A stretch of 7,881 nucleotides of DNA from an uncultured Oscillospiraceae bacterium (lineage in GTDB: Bacteria > Bacillota > Clostridia > Oscillospirales > Oscillospiraceae), in contig CAKTIH010000104.1 of the NCBI GenBank assembly GCA_934565615.1, positions 1-7,881 of the forward strand, read 5' to 3'. Each line of letters starts with the position of its first letter. Positions within the stretch are counted from its first letter, which is position 1. Shown piece after piece: positions 1-6,282 of this stretch. The notes beneath the pieces are model-generated. The model saw only the letters and a list, made by a program, of their open reading frames with translations. It was not told the origin of the DNA and made no database searches. The translations under genes and the position numbers were made by a program.

Positions 1-667
1 CAACAGCGGCAGCCGTGTCGGCAGCCGCAGTAGCGGCGGTGTCATCGGTCTTGGTGAATACGCCCTCGACGTAGCTGTCGGCAAGCTTCACCATGTCAAA
101 CACGGTGAGGTCAGCGGACACAGCCTTCTCGGCGGCGGCAGCGGCCTTGTCAACGTCCTTCTCAGTGCCCTTGCCGTAAGCATAGCAGTCGGCAAGGTAG
201 GCCTGAATGCGGCCGGAGCCGGCGTTTTCGCCGCTGTCGGCCTCGCCGACGGCGATGAACTTGGCGTACATTTCCTTGGCCTTTGCCTCATCTCTCGAGG
301 TGCCGGTGCCGCTTGCGTAGGCATTGCCCAGCAGGTACATGGCTATCGCGTCGCCCTGATCGGCGGCCTTGGTAAACTGGGCCACAGCCTCTTCACTGTC
401 GGCCTCAACGCCGAGACCGAAGTAATAGCTCGTGCCGAGCAGCTCCTGCACTGAAGTGATGCCGCTGGTCTCAAGCGCGTCGAGCTTCTCGAATGCGCCG
501 GTGTAATCGGCCTTGTAGAACAGCTCTTCAGCCTCGGCGGCGAGAGTTTCGGGCGCGGGAGTGGGTTCAGCGGTCGGCTCCGGAGTGGCCACAGGGGCGG
601 CTTCGCCGCAGGCGGCAAGGCTCAGCATCATAGCCAGCAGCAGAACTATTGCAAATGACTTTTTCAT
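1..667 (-). CDS. Sel1-repeat lipoprotein, 3' part missing
   Basis: This is an exported lipoprotein of unknown substrate; the frame is open to the window edge, giving 222 residues without a stop. The start ATG (667-665) follows an AGGAG box with about 8 nt spacing. Residues 1-19 are a lipoprotein signal peptide (MKK start, Leu/Met-rich core) ending in the lipobox L-A-A-C, with Cys20 the predicted lipidated residue. Residues 21-41 are a Pro/Thr/Glu/Ala-rich spacer. From about 45 onward the sequence is alpha-helical with Sel1/TPR-like units: around 92-122 (AVAQFTKAADQG then YLLGNAYASGTG) and around 150-185 (YLADCYAYGKG then DKAAAAAEKAV). The end of the visible part is Ala/Thr/Asp-rich. Sel1 repeats are alpha-solenoids that mediate protein-protein contacts, so a scaffold role at the outer face of the membrane is inferred. 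The gene has its own promoter and lies behind the terminator of the surface-protein gene. Confidence 0.85.
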   Translation of the reverse strand, partial: MKKSFAIVLLLAMMLSLAACGEAAPVATPEPTAEPTPAPETLAAEAEELFYKADYTGAFEKLDALETSGITSVQELLGTSYYFGLGVEADSEEAVAQFTKAADQGDAIAMYLLGNAYASGTGTSRDEAKAKEMYAKFIAVGEADSGENAGSGRIQAYLADCYAYGKGTEKDVDKAAAAAEKAVSADLTVFDMVKLADSYVEGVFTKTDDTAATAAADTAAAV

Positions 668-731
668 TTTATCTTCTCCTTTGTATATTCAGCACATACG
701 GGAAATTGCGTTCCCCTTTATGCGCGCTGGT

Positions 732-760
732 ATTATACTTCATAAGGGACTATATTGCAA
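732..760 (-). promoter_or_regulatory. Sigma-A-type promoter of the Sel1 lipoprotein gene
   Basis: Read on the minus strand there is a -35 box TTGCAA (755-760), a 17-bp spacer and a perfect -10 box TATAAT (732-737). Transcription would start near 725, giving a leader of about 57 nt that contains the AGGAG ribosome binding site. The position, between the upstream terminator and the start codon, supports an independent transcription unit. Confidence 0.7.
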
Positions 761-787
761 CAGATTATAAATTACTGTTCTGTTAAT

Positions 788-823
788 AATTCAGGCTCCC
801 GGGTTTCGCCGGGAGCCTGAATT
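788..823 (-). terminator. Intrinsic terminator after the anchored surface protein
   Basis: A perfect 15-bp stem (788-802 with 809-823) encloses a 6-nt loop (803-808). It lies 33 nt beyond the TGA stop of the surface-protein gene. The GC-rich core is CAGGCTCCCGG. On the minus strand the stem runs into only a moderately T-rich tail (ATTATTAAC). The plus-strand side is richer in T, so the hairpin may work in both directions. No plus-strand gene ends here, so its main job should be to end the leftward transcript. Confidence 0.8.
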
Positions 824-856
824 TATTGGTTTGTTTTGTCTTCCGTATTTACCGGA

Positions 857-3613
857 TCAGTCCTTGCCCTTCTTGAGCTTAGGCAGAGCGACTGCGACAG
901 CGCCGCCGGAGACTGCCATGAACACGAGCCACAGGCCGATGTTGCTGTTATCGCCGGTTCTCGGGCTGGAGGCCGCCTGTGCGGTGGTCAGGATGCGGAA
1001 GTTGCAGCTGGTCCACTCGCCGCTGGTGGTCTTGACATTGAGGGTGTAGGTCTCGCCTGCGGTGCGGGCATTGAGGAACTTCGCCTTGAGGGTGATGTAC
1101 CTGCCGTTGCCGCTGATGGTGAACTGGTTGCCCTCTTCAAGCCAGCCGTTGCCGGAGCCGACTCTGACGTTCTTCGGGTCGATGGTGTCGGAGCAGACGA
1201 ACTTGAGATCCTTGCTGCTGTTGATAACGTGCTTGTCGGTATCAACGGCCTTGAGAGACGGGCCGACATAGAACTGGATGGACCTGTTCGGGTTCTGGAA
1301 CAGCTCATCGTAGTATACGGTCAGGGTGTGCCAGCCGGTGGACAGATCGTTGAGGTAGTTGATGCCGAGGTAGATGAGGCCGGTGCCGCGGTCGACATAG
1401 TCCTCACCGGGAACCTTGTAGCCATCGACTGCAATGCCGCCGTTCTTGCCGATGTTGGGCTGGATCCTGAAGCCGAGCTTCTCATCGCCGGAGTACCAGC
1501 TGTCGATGCCGCTGATGTAGTCGACCATGTAGTCGTCAATCGTGGGCGGTACCACGGGGCTGCCGCTGCCGCTGATGCGCAGGGCGGAACTGCCGGAGTT
1601 CATGCAGACGCGGGTGTTGTTGTTATCCAGCACGTAGAAGAAGTAGTAGCTGCCGTTTGCAAGGGAATCCAGGAAGCTGTTGGTGAAGCGCAGAGTGGTG
1701 TAGCTGCCGCTCTGGGTCTCGCTGTAGCTGCCTGCGGGAAGTGCGGTTGCCTTGGAGAAGTCAGCGGAGGTACCGTATCTGTAGCCATAAGCGGAGCCGG
1801 TGGACAGAGTGAAGTACACGGCGCTGCCGCTGCTTCTGGTGTAGCTGCTGGTGTTCAGGCTGTAGTAAGGAACAACGTATACTGTAGCGGATGCGGGGTT
1901 AGTCTCGCCGCTGAAGTAGAAGTACAGGGTGACGGTCTGAGCCTTGATGCCCTCAACGTAGGTGCTGTAAAGCAGGATCTGGCCGTTCTGGCGGTTGTAG
2001 CTGTAGTGAGTGCCCTCGATAAGGGTCTGTGCGCCGGAGGCGGTGTACGCAGTCACGTAGGTGACGTTACCGGCCGGGTTTGCGGTGAAGCGCAGGGTCG
2101 GATTGTTGTTGCCGAGCTGGTTGTACTGATATGCTCTGGTGCCGTTATCAAGGGTGATGGTCGCGCTCACGGGTGCGCCCGTCGGAGAGGGTGGCGTGGT
2201 CGGAATGCCGGGAGTGGGAGTGGGCACTACGGGAGCCGCGCCCTTGGCCTTGACGATCCACTCGCCTGCGACCTCCTGCTTTGCCTCGTAGCCTTCGGCA
2301 ACGTAGCCGGAGACATTCTCGCTGCCCCAGGTGCCGCCGGTGACGGTCTTGGGTGCGTTGGTGTTATTTGCAGTGATCTTGTTGACCGTGCCGCCGGAGA
2401 TATAGAGGTTAGGCTTGCTGTAAACATTAATCTCGCCGATGCTCGCATTGCTGTCGGACATGTAGGTGCTGCCATCGTCAGTGTTGAGGATATCGACCTT
2501 GCCGTTAATATAGGCGGCTCCGCCCTTTACTCTGAGCGTTGCGACCTTAGCGTTGCCGCTGACGGTAAGAGTACCGTGGTTTTCGATGGACTGATCGATC
2601 CAGCCGTTCATGATGGTCAGCGTGCTGCCGGTGTTGACGGTGATGTTGCCCGCAGTAATCTCCTCGTTGTTAAGGTTGAGGATAATGTTCTTGCTGCCAT
2701 TGAGCGCTGCATCGCTGAGATTGTTGTCGCCCGTCTGCTTGAGAACATAGACAGTTTCGTTGTTCTTTGCCGCGTCGAATGCAGCCTGAAGAGTCTCATA
2801 GTAGCTGCCGTTCAGGGAAGCCTGATATTTGGTGGAGCCAACCGCGACTTCAAATCCAGTGAAGTCACTGAAGCCATATACACTAGCAGTTACAGGTACA
2901 TCTCCATTAACGACTGTGCCGGGGACACTGAATCCAGCGGGATTATACTTAAAGAAACCGCTGTAAATTGCAATCTGGTTTGAATTCATTCCGGTAAAAA
3001 TATTTGTTTCGCCGGAGATGACAGTTTCATTGTCAATCTTAACCAGACCGCCGTTCACGGAGAAACGATTTGCCGCATCTATGTAGCCTCCGTCAATCGT
3101 AAGGGTTCTGTTGTTGACGCTGATCACGGAATTCATTTCAATAATACCGGCAAGCTTAACATCGGCGTTAACGTTCAGGCCGCCGTTGATCGTCCAGCCA
3201 TAGACGCAGTTAATATTGACCGCCTTTGAAATGTTAACCGCAGAGGTGCTCTTGATGGGTTTCAGAAACATAAGTGTTTCTCCCGCATTAGCTGCGGCAA
3301 GAGCCTCTTCAAGAGAGTCATACTTGACACTTGTGGTGTCATTGAGTACTACAGGATCTGCAGGCGTGGGTGTAGGTGCCTCTTTAGTCGGTTCTGCGGA
3401 ACCGTCCCCAAGTTCAAGAGTGCTGAGGCTGCCGCTGCTGCCGCCGTCGAGATATGCATCGTCGCCGCCGAACTGGACACCATCGTTCACGGCCGTCGGT
3501 GCAGAACTGGAATTATTTCCGCCCAACTCAAGCGCGTATGCGCTGCCGCCGAACAGGCTCATGCACATAGCGACAAGAAGAAGGATGGATAAGAATTTGG
3601 TAACCTTTTTCAT
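857..3613 (-). CDS. Sortase-anchored modular surface protein (beta-helix plus X2-like modules)
   Basis: This is a 918-residue secreted protein displayed on the cell wall. Residues 1-27 are a signal peptide (MKKVTKF, hydrophobic core, SAYA cleavage region). Residues 30-90 are a Gly/Ser/Asp-rich linker ending in PTPTP. Two regions, about 90-255 and 260-455, resemble right-handed beta-helices with short V/I/N/G-rich rungs. Each opens with a similar motif (YDSLEEALAAANAGETL; YYETLQAAFDAAKNNETV). A Pro/Thr linker covers 460-480. Four modules of about 100 residues follow (483-583, 584-683, 700-787, 788-876), each with an X2/Ig-like core. The C-terminus is a sorting signal: SPRTG (883-887), a hydrophobic segment (892-910) and the tail KLKKGKD. 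The start ATG has AAGGAG (3623-3628) 9 nt upstream. An adhesin or glycan-contacting role is inferred. No catalytic motif was recognised and no sortase gene is nearby. Confidence 0.88.
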   Translation of the reverse strand: MKKVTKFLSILLLVAMCMSLFGGSAYALELGGNNSSSAPTAVNDGVQFGGDDAYLDGGSSGSLSTLELGDGSAEPTKEAPTPTPADPVVLNDTTSVKYDSLEEALAAANAGETLMFLKPIKSTSAVNISKAVNINCVYGWTINGGLNVNADVKLAGIIEMNSVISVNNRTLTIDGGYIDAANRFSVNGGLVKIDNETVISGETNIFTGMNSNQIAIYSGFFKYNPAGFSVPGTVVNGDVPVTASVYGFSDFTGFEVAVGSTKYQASLNGSYYETLQAAFDAAKNNETVYVLKQTGDNNLSDAALNGSKNIILNLNNEEITAGNITVNTGSTLTIMNGWIDQSIENHGTLTVSGNAKVATLRVKGGAAYINGKVDILNTDDGSTYMSDSNASIGEINVYSKPNLYISGGTVNKITANNTNAPKTVTGGTWGSENVSGYVAEGYEAKQEVAGEWIVKAKGAAPVVPTPTPGIPTTPPSPTGAPVSATITLDNGTRAYQYNQLGNNNPTLRFTANPAGNVTYVTAYTASGAQTLIEGTHYSYNRQNGQILLYSTYVEGIKAQTVTLYFYFSGETNPASATVYVVPYYSLNTSSYTRSSGSAVYFTLSTGSAYGYRYGTSADFSKATALPAGSYSETQSGSYTTLRFTNSFLDSLANGSYYFFYVLDNNNTRVCMNSGSSALRISGSGSPVVPPTIDDYMVDYISGIDSWYSGDEKLGFRIQPNIGKNGGIAVDGYKVPGEDYVDRGTGLIYLGINYLNDLSTGWHTLTVYYDELFQNPNRSIQFYVGPSLKAVDTDKHVINSSKDLKFVCSDTIDPKNVRVGSGNGWLEEGNQFTISGNGRYITLKAKFLNARTAGETYTLNVKTTSGEWTSCNFRILTTAQAASSPRTGDNSNIGLWLVFMAVSGGAVAVALPKLKKGKD

Positions 3614-3713
3614 GTTTTCCGTCTCCTTATATTGCTGTTTTTATTCTCACCAATTTACATTACCTTTGGCCGGATACTTCACGATTTTCCCCCCAGGTCA
3701 TCGGTGTAGCTAT

Positions 3714-3742
3714 AATGTAACACGATGTTATGTAAAATGCAA
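3714..3742 (-). promoter_or_regulatory. Candidate promoter of the anchored surface protein
   Basis: On the minus strand there is a -35 box TTGCAT (3737-3742), a 17-bp spacer and a -10-like box TACATT (3714-3719), which matches TATAAT at 4 of 6 positions. Transcription would begin near 3707, leaving a leader of about 94 nt. The spacer contains a small dyad, TAACA-CGA-TGTTA (3718-3730), that could be an operator. Two better -35 boxes (TTGACA) lie upstream at 3824-3829 and 3806-3811 but lack a well-spaced -10, so the exact promoter is uncertain. Confidence 0.4.
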
Positions 3743-3780
3743 GAGTTTTTTTAATGAATTTGCGAATTGTTTTTTCCTAA

Positions 3781-3931
3781 TTGTAACCATTTTGAATTCT
3801 CGAAGTGTCAATTTACCGTGTTATGTCAAACAATGATATTATTTATTTGACATTTCCCGTTCTTTGTACAAATTTATCGACCTTCTTTCCGGATGCGCTT
3901 AAGGATTCTTAATATCTTTTGTAACCATTTT
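3781..3931 (-). repeat. Pair of 13-bp direct repeats AAAATGGTTACAA
   Basis: The minus-strand 13-mer AAAATGGTTACAA occurs at 3781-3793 and again, identically, at 3919-3931, with starts 138 bp apart. Both copies lie upstream of the candidate promoter of the anchored-protein gene. The distal copy forms part of the inverted repeat at 3918-3940. Exact repetition in an AT-rich region could be chance, but the position suggests binding sites for a regulator. Confidence 0.45.
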
Positions 3932-3940
3932 CGTTACAAA
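3918..3940. promoter_or_regulatory. Palindrome TTTGTAAC-N7-GTTACAAA, possible operator
   Basis: Two perfect 8-bp arms (3918-3925 and 3933-3940) are separated by 7 bp. There is no T-run on the leftward side, so it does not look like a terminator. The half-site GTTACAA recurs at 3781-3788 with a different flank, and the related palindrome TTTGTACAAA is at 3863-3872. It lies about 300 bp upstream of the anchored-protein start. Binding by a dimeric regulator is inferred. Confidence 0.4.
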
Positions 3941-4014
3941 TCAGCTTCTCTTCATCCTTGCGCTTATATGACGGCGCGCATCCCGGTTTTGTTCCCGCGC
4001 AGGAGAAAAATTTT

Positions 4015-6114
4015 TTACCCCTGCTCGGCAAGATATATGCTGAGCTTTGACTGAATGAGCTTTGCCGTCTCCTCAGGTGTCTTATCGCCCGCGAGCATCG
4101 GCTGCATGCTCTCCGTCACTATTTTATATATGCTGCTGCCGTCGGGAATGCTCACGGTGTCGATCCTGCGGACAAGCTCAAGGAAGTCCGCCGCCTGTTC
4201 CGCCGTCATCGCCGCACCGACCGTTTCGCCCCACATGTTCGTATGCTCGCCCTGGAGATCCCGCAGCTGCGCTTCAAGCGCAGGCTTATACATGGATATC
4301 CCCCAGCCGTCGCTTTGCGTCAGGATATATTTTGCAAACGCCCAGCAGCCCTCCGGGCACCTCGTCTGCGCGCTTATAGCATAGGTGCGCGTCGGGGCGA
4401 CAACGAAACTGCCGCAGCCGCCGTCGGGCGTCGGCCAGCCGATATAGCTTATGCGCCGTCCAAAGGTTTTCTCCGCCTCGACAAACGTCTCCGGCATGAT
4501 CATCCACGTCCCCGACAGGATGAGCCGCCCGTCCGCCATGGCCTGATACACGTCGCCGACGGTGTTCATGTTCTCGGCGGATTCGTTGGGATCGCTGCCG
4601 TCGCGTGCGGCGGAGAGAATGCGTACAAACTCCGGTGTGTCAAAGCTGCAGGTCTTGTTCGCCCAGTCTATATTACTGCGGAGATAACCCGATAGTGAGT
4701 TGCGTATGAACATATCCGCCGGGCGGTAGCCGAGCATCTGCGCGCCGTCGGGCAGCGCGTCCTGCATGGCAAAGTATTCGTCCCATGTCCAGCCGTACCT
4801 GTCGCCCACTGTGTCGGTAAAGCCGTAATAGGTGTCTATCGCAAATTCACCCATGACCCGGTAGAGCCTCCCGTCCCGTTCAAGCGCCTTGAGCAGCCAG
4901 AAGTCGTCCCGGCTCAGCTCCGGGTCAGCGTCGATGAGCTGGTAAATATCCATCAGCAGACCGTTTGAGCCGAGCTTATCCGTGCCCATGTCGATGACGT
5001 CAAGGCCGAGATAGAGATCGGCGGTGTTCCCGGCGACTATGTCTGTCAGCATCCGGGTATAGGCCGTGGCCGTGTCAAACTCGCCGCCCTCGCTGTAGTC
5101 TCTTACCTTTATATAATATTCGTCGCTCTGCATATTGAAGTCCGCGGCGCTCTCCTCCCACGGCGCTGCCATCGTCAGCACGACCTTGGGCTTTACCTCG
5201 TCCGGGCTTGCGGGGCTGATGCGCGCAAGGCAGCCGGCGTAGAGACATATAAAGCCGTCGCCGTCCGGGATAATGCTCCGCATGTCGTCTCCACCGCTTA
5301 TGCCGCACTCCTCCCAGACGAGTATCAGCTCCGTGCCGCCCTCGGGCGACCACCATGAAAGCTCCTCATCCGTCGCGCACAGGAAAGGGTGCTCCGCGTC
5401 GCCGGTGTACAGCGTCTGCGTGTTCTGCGGCAGGGCGTACTCCGTCCCGAGCGTCAGAGCCGCGCTGTCTATGGGGTACATGTATCCGCTCTCCCCCTGC
5501 TTTGTGCGCAGCCAGAGGTTTCCGTCCCCGCTCTGCTCAAGGCGCAGAGAGTATTGGTCAAAGCGCGCGGCGGAAATGTCTATGCCGCCGAGGCGCTCGC
5601 CCTCCTGCGTGTAGACCGCGGCCATGCCTCCTATCGTGTCGCAGACGTACAGAAGCCCGTCTGCGCCGAGGTATATCTCGTCCACGCGGTCGGGGATATC
5701 GTAGGCGGCAAGCTCCGTGCCGTCCATGCCGAGCTTCACGATGCGGCTGTCGGAGCGGTACTGGCCGTTCTCGTCGTAGCCCTGCCATTCGCCGTACCAC
5801 ACTCCGTCCGCCGCTGGGGCGTAGGCGTAGACCCACACGTCGCCGATCGGTACGCCGTCCATGCTCATGAGGCTGCTGCCGCTGCTGTATACGGTGTTTC
5901 CCTCGCCGCGCTTCATGCTGCTATATGAGCCTTCCCCGTCTGTGATCTCCAGCTTGTAGCATCCGCCGCGGCCTGTCCATTTGCCGCTCTCGTCAACGCT
6001 CATCGTCTGCGGCTGGGCGGTCGTCTTGGGCGCAGCAGGCTCCGCGCTCCCGCAGCCTGTCAGCAGCGCCGCGAGCAGCAGCACCGTCAGTATCAGAGAT
6101 ATTGTTTTCTTCAT
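4015..6114 (-). CDS. Propeller-like / extracellular solute-binding fusion lipoprotein
   Basis: This is a 699-residue exported lipoprotein. The start ATG (6114-6112) has AAAGGA (6123-6128) 8 nt upstream. Residues 1-20 are a signal peptide ending in the lipobox L-T-G-C, with Cys21 the predicted lipid anchor. Residues 45-300 are beta-rich with repeated blades of the type GxLY / DGxxW / xDGxEL (for example VKLGMDGTELAAYD, ADGLLYVCD, GDGNLWLRT, GDGFICLYAG), consistent with a beta-propeller. Residues 310-699 resemble ABC family-1 solute-binding proteins: a segment around 334-370 (IKVRDYSEGG then ADLYLG), GRLYRV (415-420), YGWTWDEYFAM (440-450), an AMADGRLILSGTW stretch (525-537), and IQSKLSIYLAEQG at the C-terminus. 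The total is well above the usual 400-550 residues of single-domain binding proteins. A carbohydrate or peptide ligand is plausible but not shown. No permease or ATPase gene is adjacent. Confidence 0.85.
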   Translation of the reverse strand: MKKTISLILTVLLLAALLTGCGSAEPAAPKTTAQPQTMSVDESGKWTGRGGCYKLEITDGEGSYSSMKRGEGNTVYSSGSSLMSMDGVPIGDVWVYAYAPAADGVWYGEWQGYDENGQYRSDSRIVKLGMDGTELAAYDIPDRVDEIYLGADGLLYVCDTIGGMAAVYTQEGERLGGIDISAARFDQYSLRLEQSGDGNLWLRTKQGESGYMYPIDSAALTLGTEYALPQNTQTLYTGDAEHPFLCATDEELSWWSPEGGTELILVWEECGISGGDDMRSIIPDGDGFICLYAGCLARISPASPDEVKPKVVLTMAAPWEESAADFNMQSDEYYIKVRDYSEGGEFDTATAYTRMLTDIVAGNTADLYLGLDVIDMGTDKLGSNGLLMDIYQLIDADPELSRDDFWLLKALERDGRLYRVMGEFAIDTYYGFTDTVGDRYGWTWDEYFAMQDALPDGAQMLGYRPADMFIRNSLSGYLRSNIDWANKTCSFDTPEFVRILSAARDGSDPNESAENMNTVGDVYQAMADGRLILSGTWMIMPETFVEAEKTFGRRISYIGWPTPDGGCGSFVVAPTRTYAISAQTRCPEGCWAFAKYILTQSDGWGISMYKPALEAQLRDLQGEHTNMWGETVGAAMTAEQAADFLELVRRIDTVSIPDGSSIYKIVTESMQPMLAGDKTPEETAKLIQSKLSIYLAEQG

Positions 6115-6131
6115 GGCCGTAGTCCTTTCTT

Positions 6132-6160
6132 TATATAGTAATTTTACCTATTACTATATA
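6132..6160. promoter_or_regulatory. 11-bp-arm inverted repeat before the solute-binding gene
   Basis: TATATAGTAAT (6132-6142) and its exact complement ATTACTATATA (6150-6160) flank a 7-nt centre (TTTACCT). It sits 17 bp upstream of the leftward start codon, immediately before the AAAGGA ribosome binding site. The right arm runs into TATATATAA on the minus strand, which could supply a -10 element, although no good -35 is seen. An operator for a dimeric repressor, or an AU-rich leader hairpin next to the ribosome binding site, are the two readings. Confidence 0.5.
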
Positions 6161-6224
6161 TAACGTTCTCCCACGCCATTTTGTTTCACCGTTTCCGAAA
6201 TTTTTTGCGGATGCTTAACACGCC

Positions 6225-6253
6225 TTGCCTTTGTTCCGTAATTCATATATAAT
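6225..6253 (+). promoter_or_regulatory. Sigma-A-type promoter of the glycosyltransferase gene
   Basis: The -35 box TTGCCT (6225-6230), a 17-bp spacer and a perfect -10 box TATAAT (6248-6253) point rightward. The predicted start, near 6260, gives a very short leader of about 23 nt that carries the AGGAGG ribosome binding site (6269-6274). The small palindrome GGTAATACC (6257-6265) overlaps the predicted start point. Confidence 0.7.
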
Positions 6254-6282
6254 GTAGGTAATACCGACAGGAGGATTTCGGC

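Larger units (their letters stand above)
3614..4014. other. 400-bp AT-rich intergenic region
   Basis: This is the gap between the stop of the solute-binding lipoprotein gene and the start of the anchored-protein gene, both leftward. It is much more AT-rich than the flanking genes. It holds the candidate promoter 3714-3742, an AAGGAG ribosome binding site (3623-3628), two copies each of a 12-bp and a 13-bp box, a TTTGTAAC palindrome (3918-3940) and the 10-bp palindrome TTTGTACAAA (3863-3872). No convincing terminator for the upstream gene was seen and no open frame longer than about 20 codons has a ribosome binding site. Confidence 0.6.

Noticed and set aside
836..2983. A 715-codon open frame on the plus strand, antisense to the anchored-protein gene
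   Set aside because: It has no ribosome binding site, an unnatural Val/Ala/Gly/Asp-rich composition and no recognisable domain. It mirrors the GC-rich codon use of the real minus-strand gene, which has a signal peptide and a sorting signal.
3711..3716. Plus-strand TATAAT in the 400-bp gap as a rightward promoter
   Set aside because: There is no -35 at proper spacing and no rightward gene downstream; it is more simply a by-product of the AT-rich leftward control region.
3696..3722. Minus-strand sequence TAGCTACACC, which recalls the loop of preQ1-I riboswitches
   Set aside because: The flanking bases can form only about 4 pairs, the A-rich pseudoknot tail is absent, and the predicted transcription start falls inside the motif.
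3728..3790. Small 20-codon minus-strand frame beginning ATGGTTACA in the 400-bp gap
   Set aside because: There is no ribosome binding site, it overlaps the candidate promoter and repeat boxes, and its composition follows the AT-rich background.
3971..4001. GC-rich imperfect hairpin (GCGCG...CGCGC) after the solute-binding gene, as a terminator
   Set aside because: The stem is only about 5 bp with an asymmetric interior, and no T-run follows on the leftward strand.
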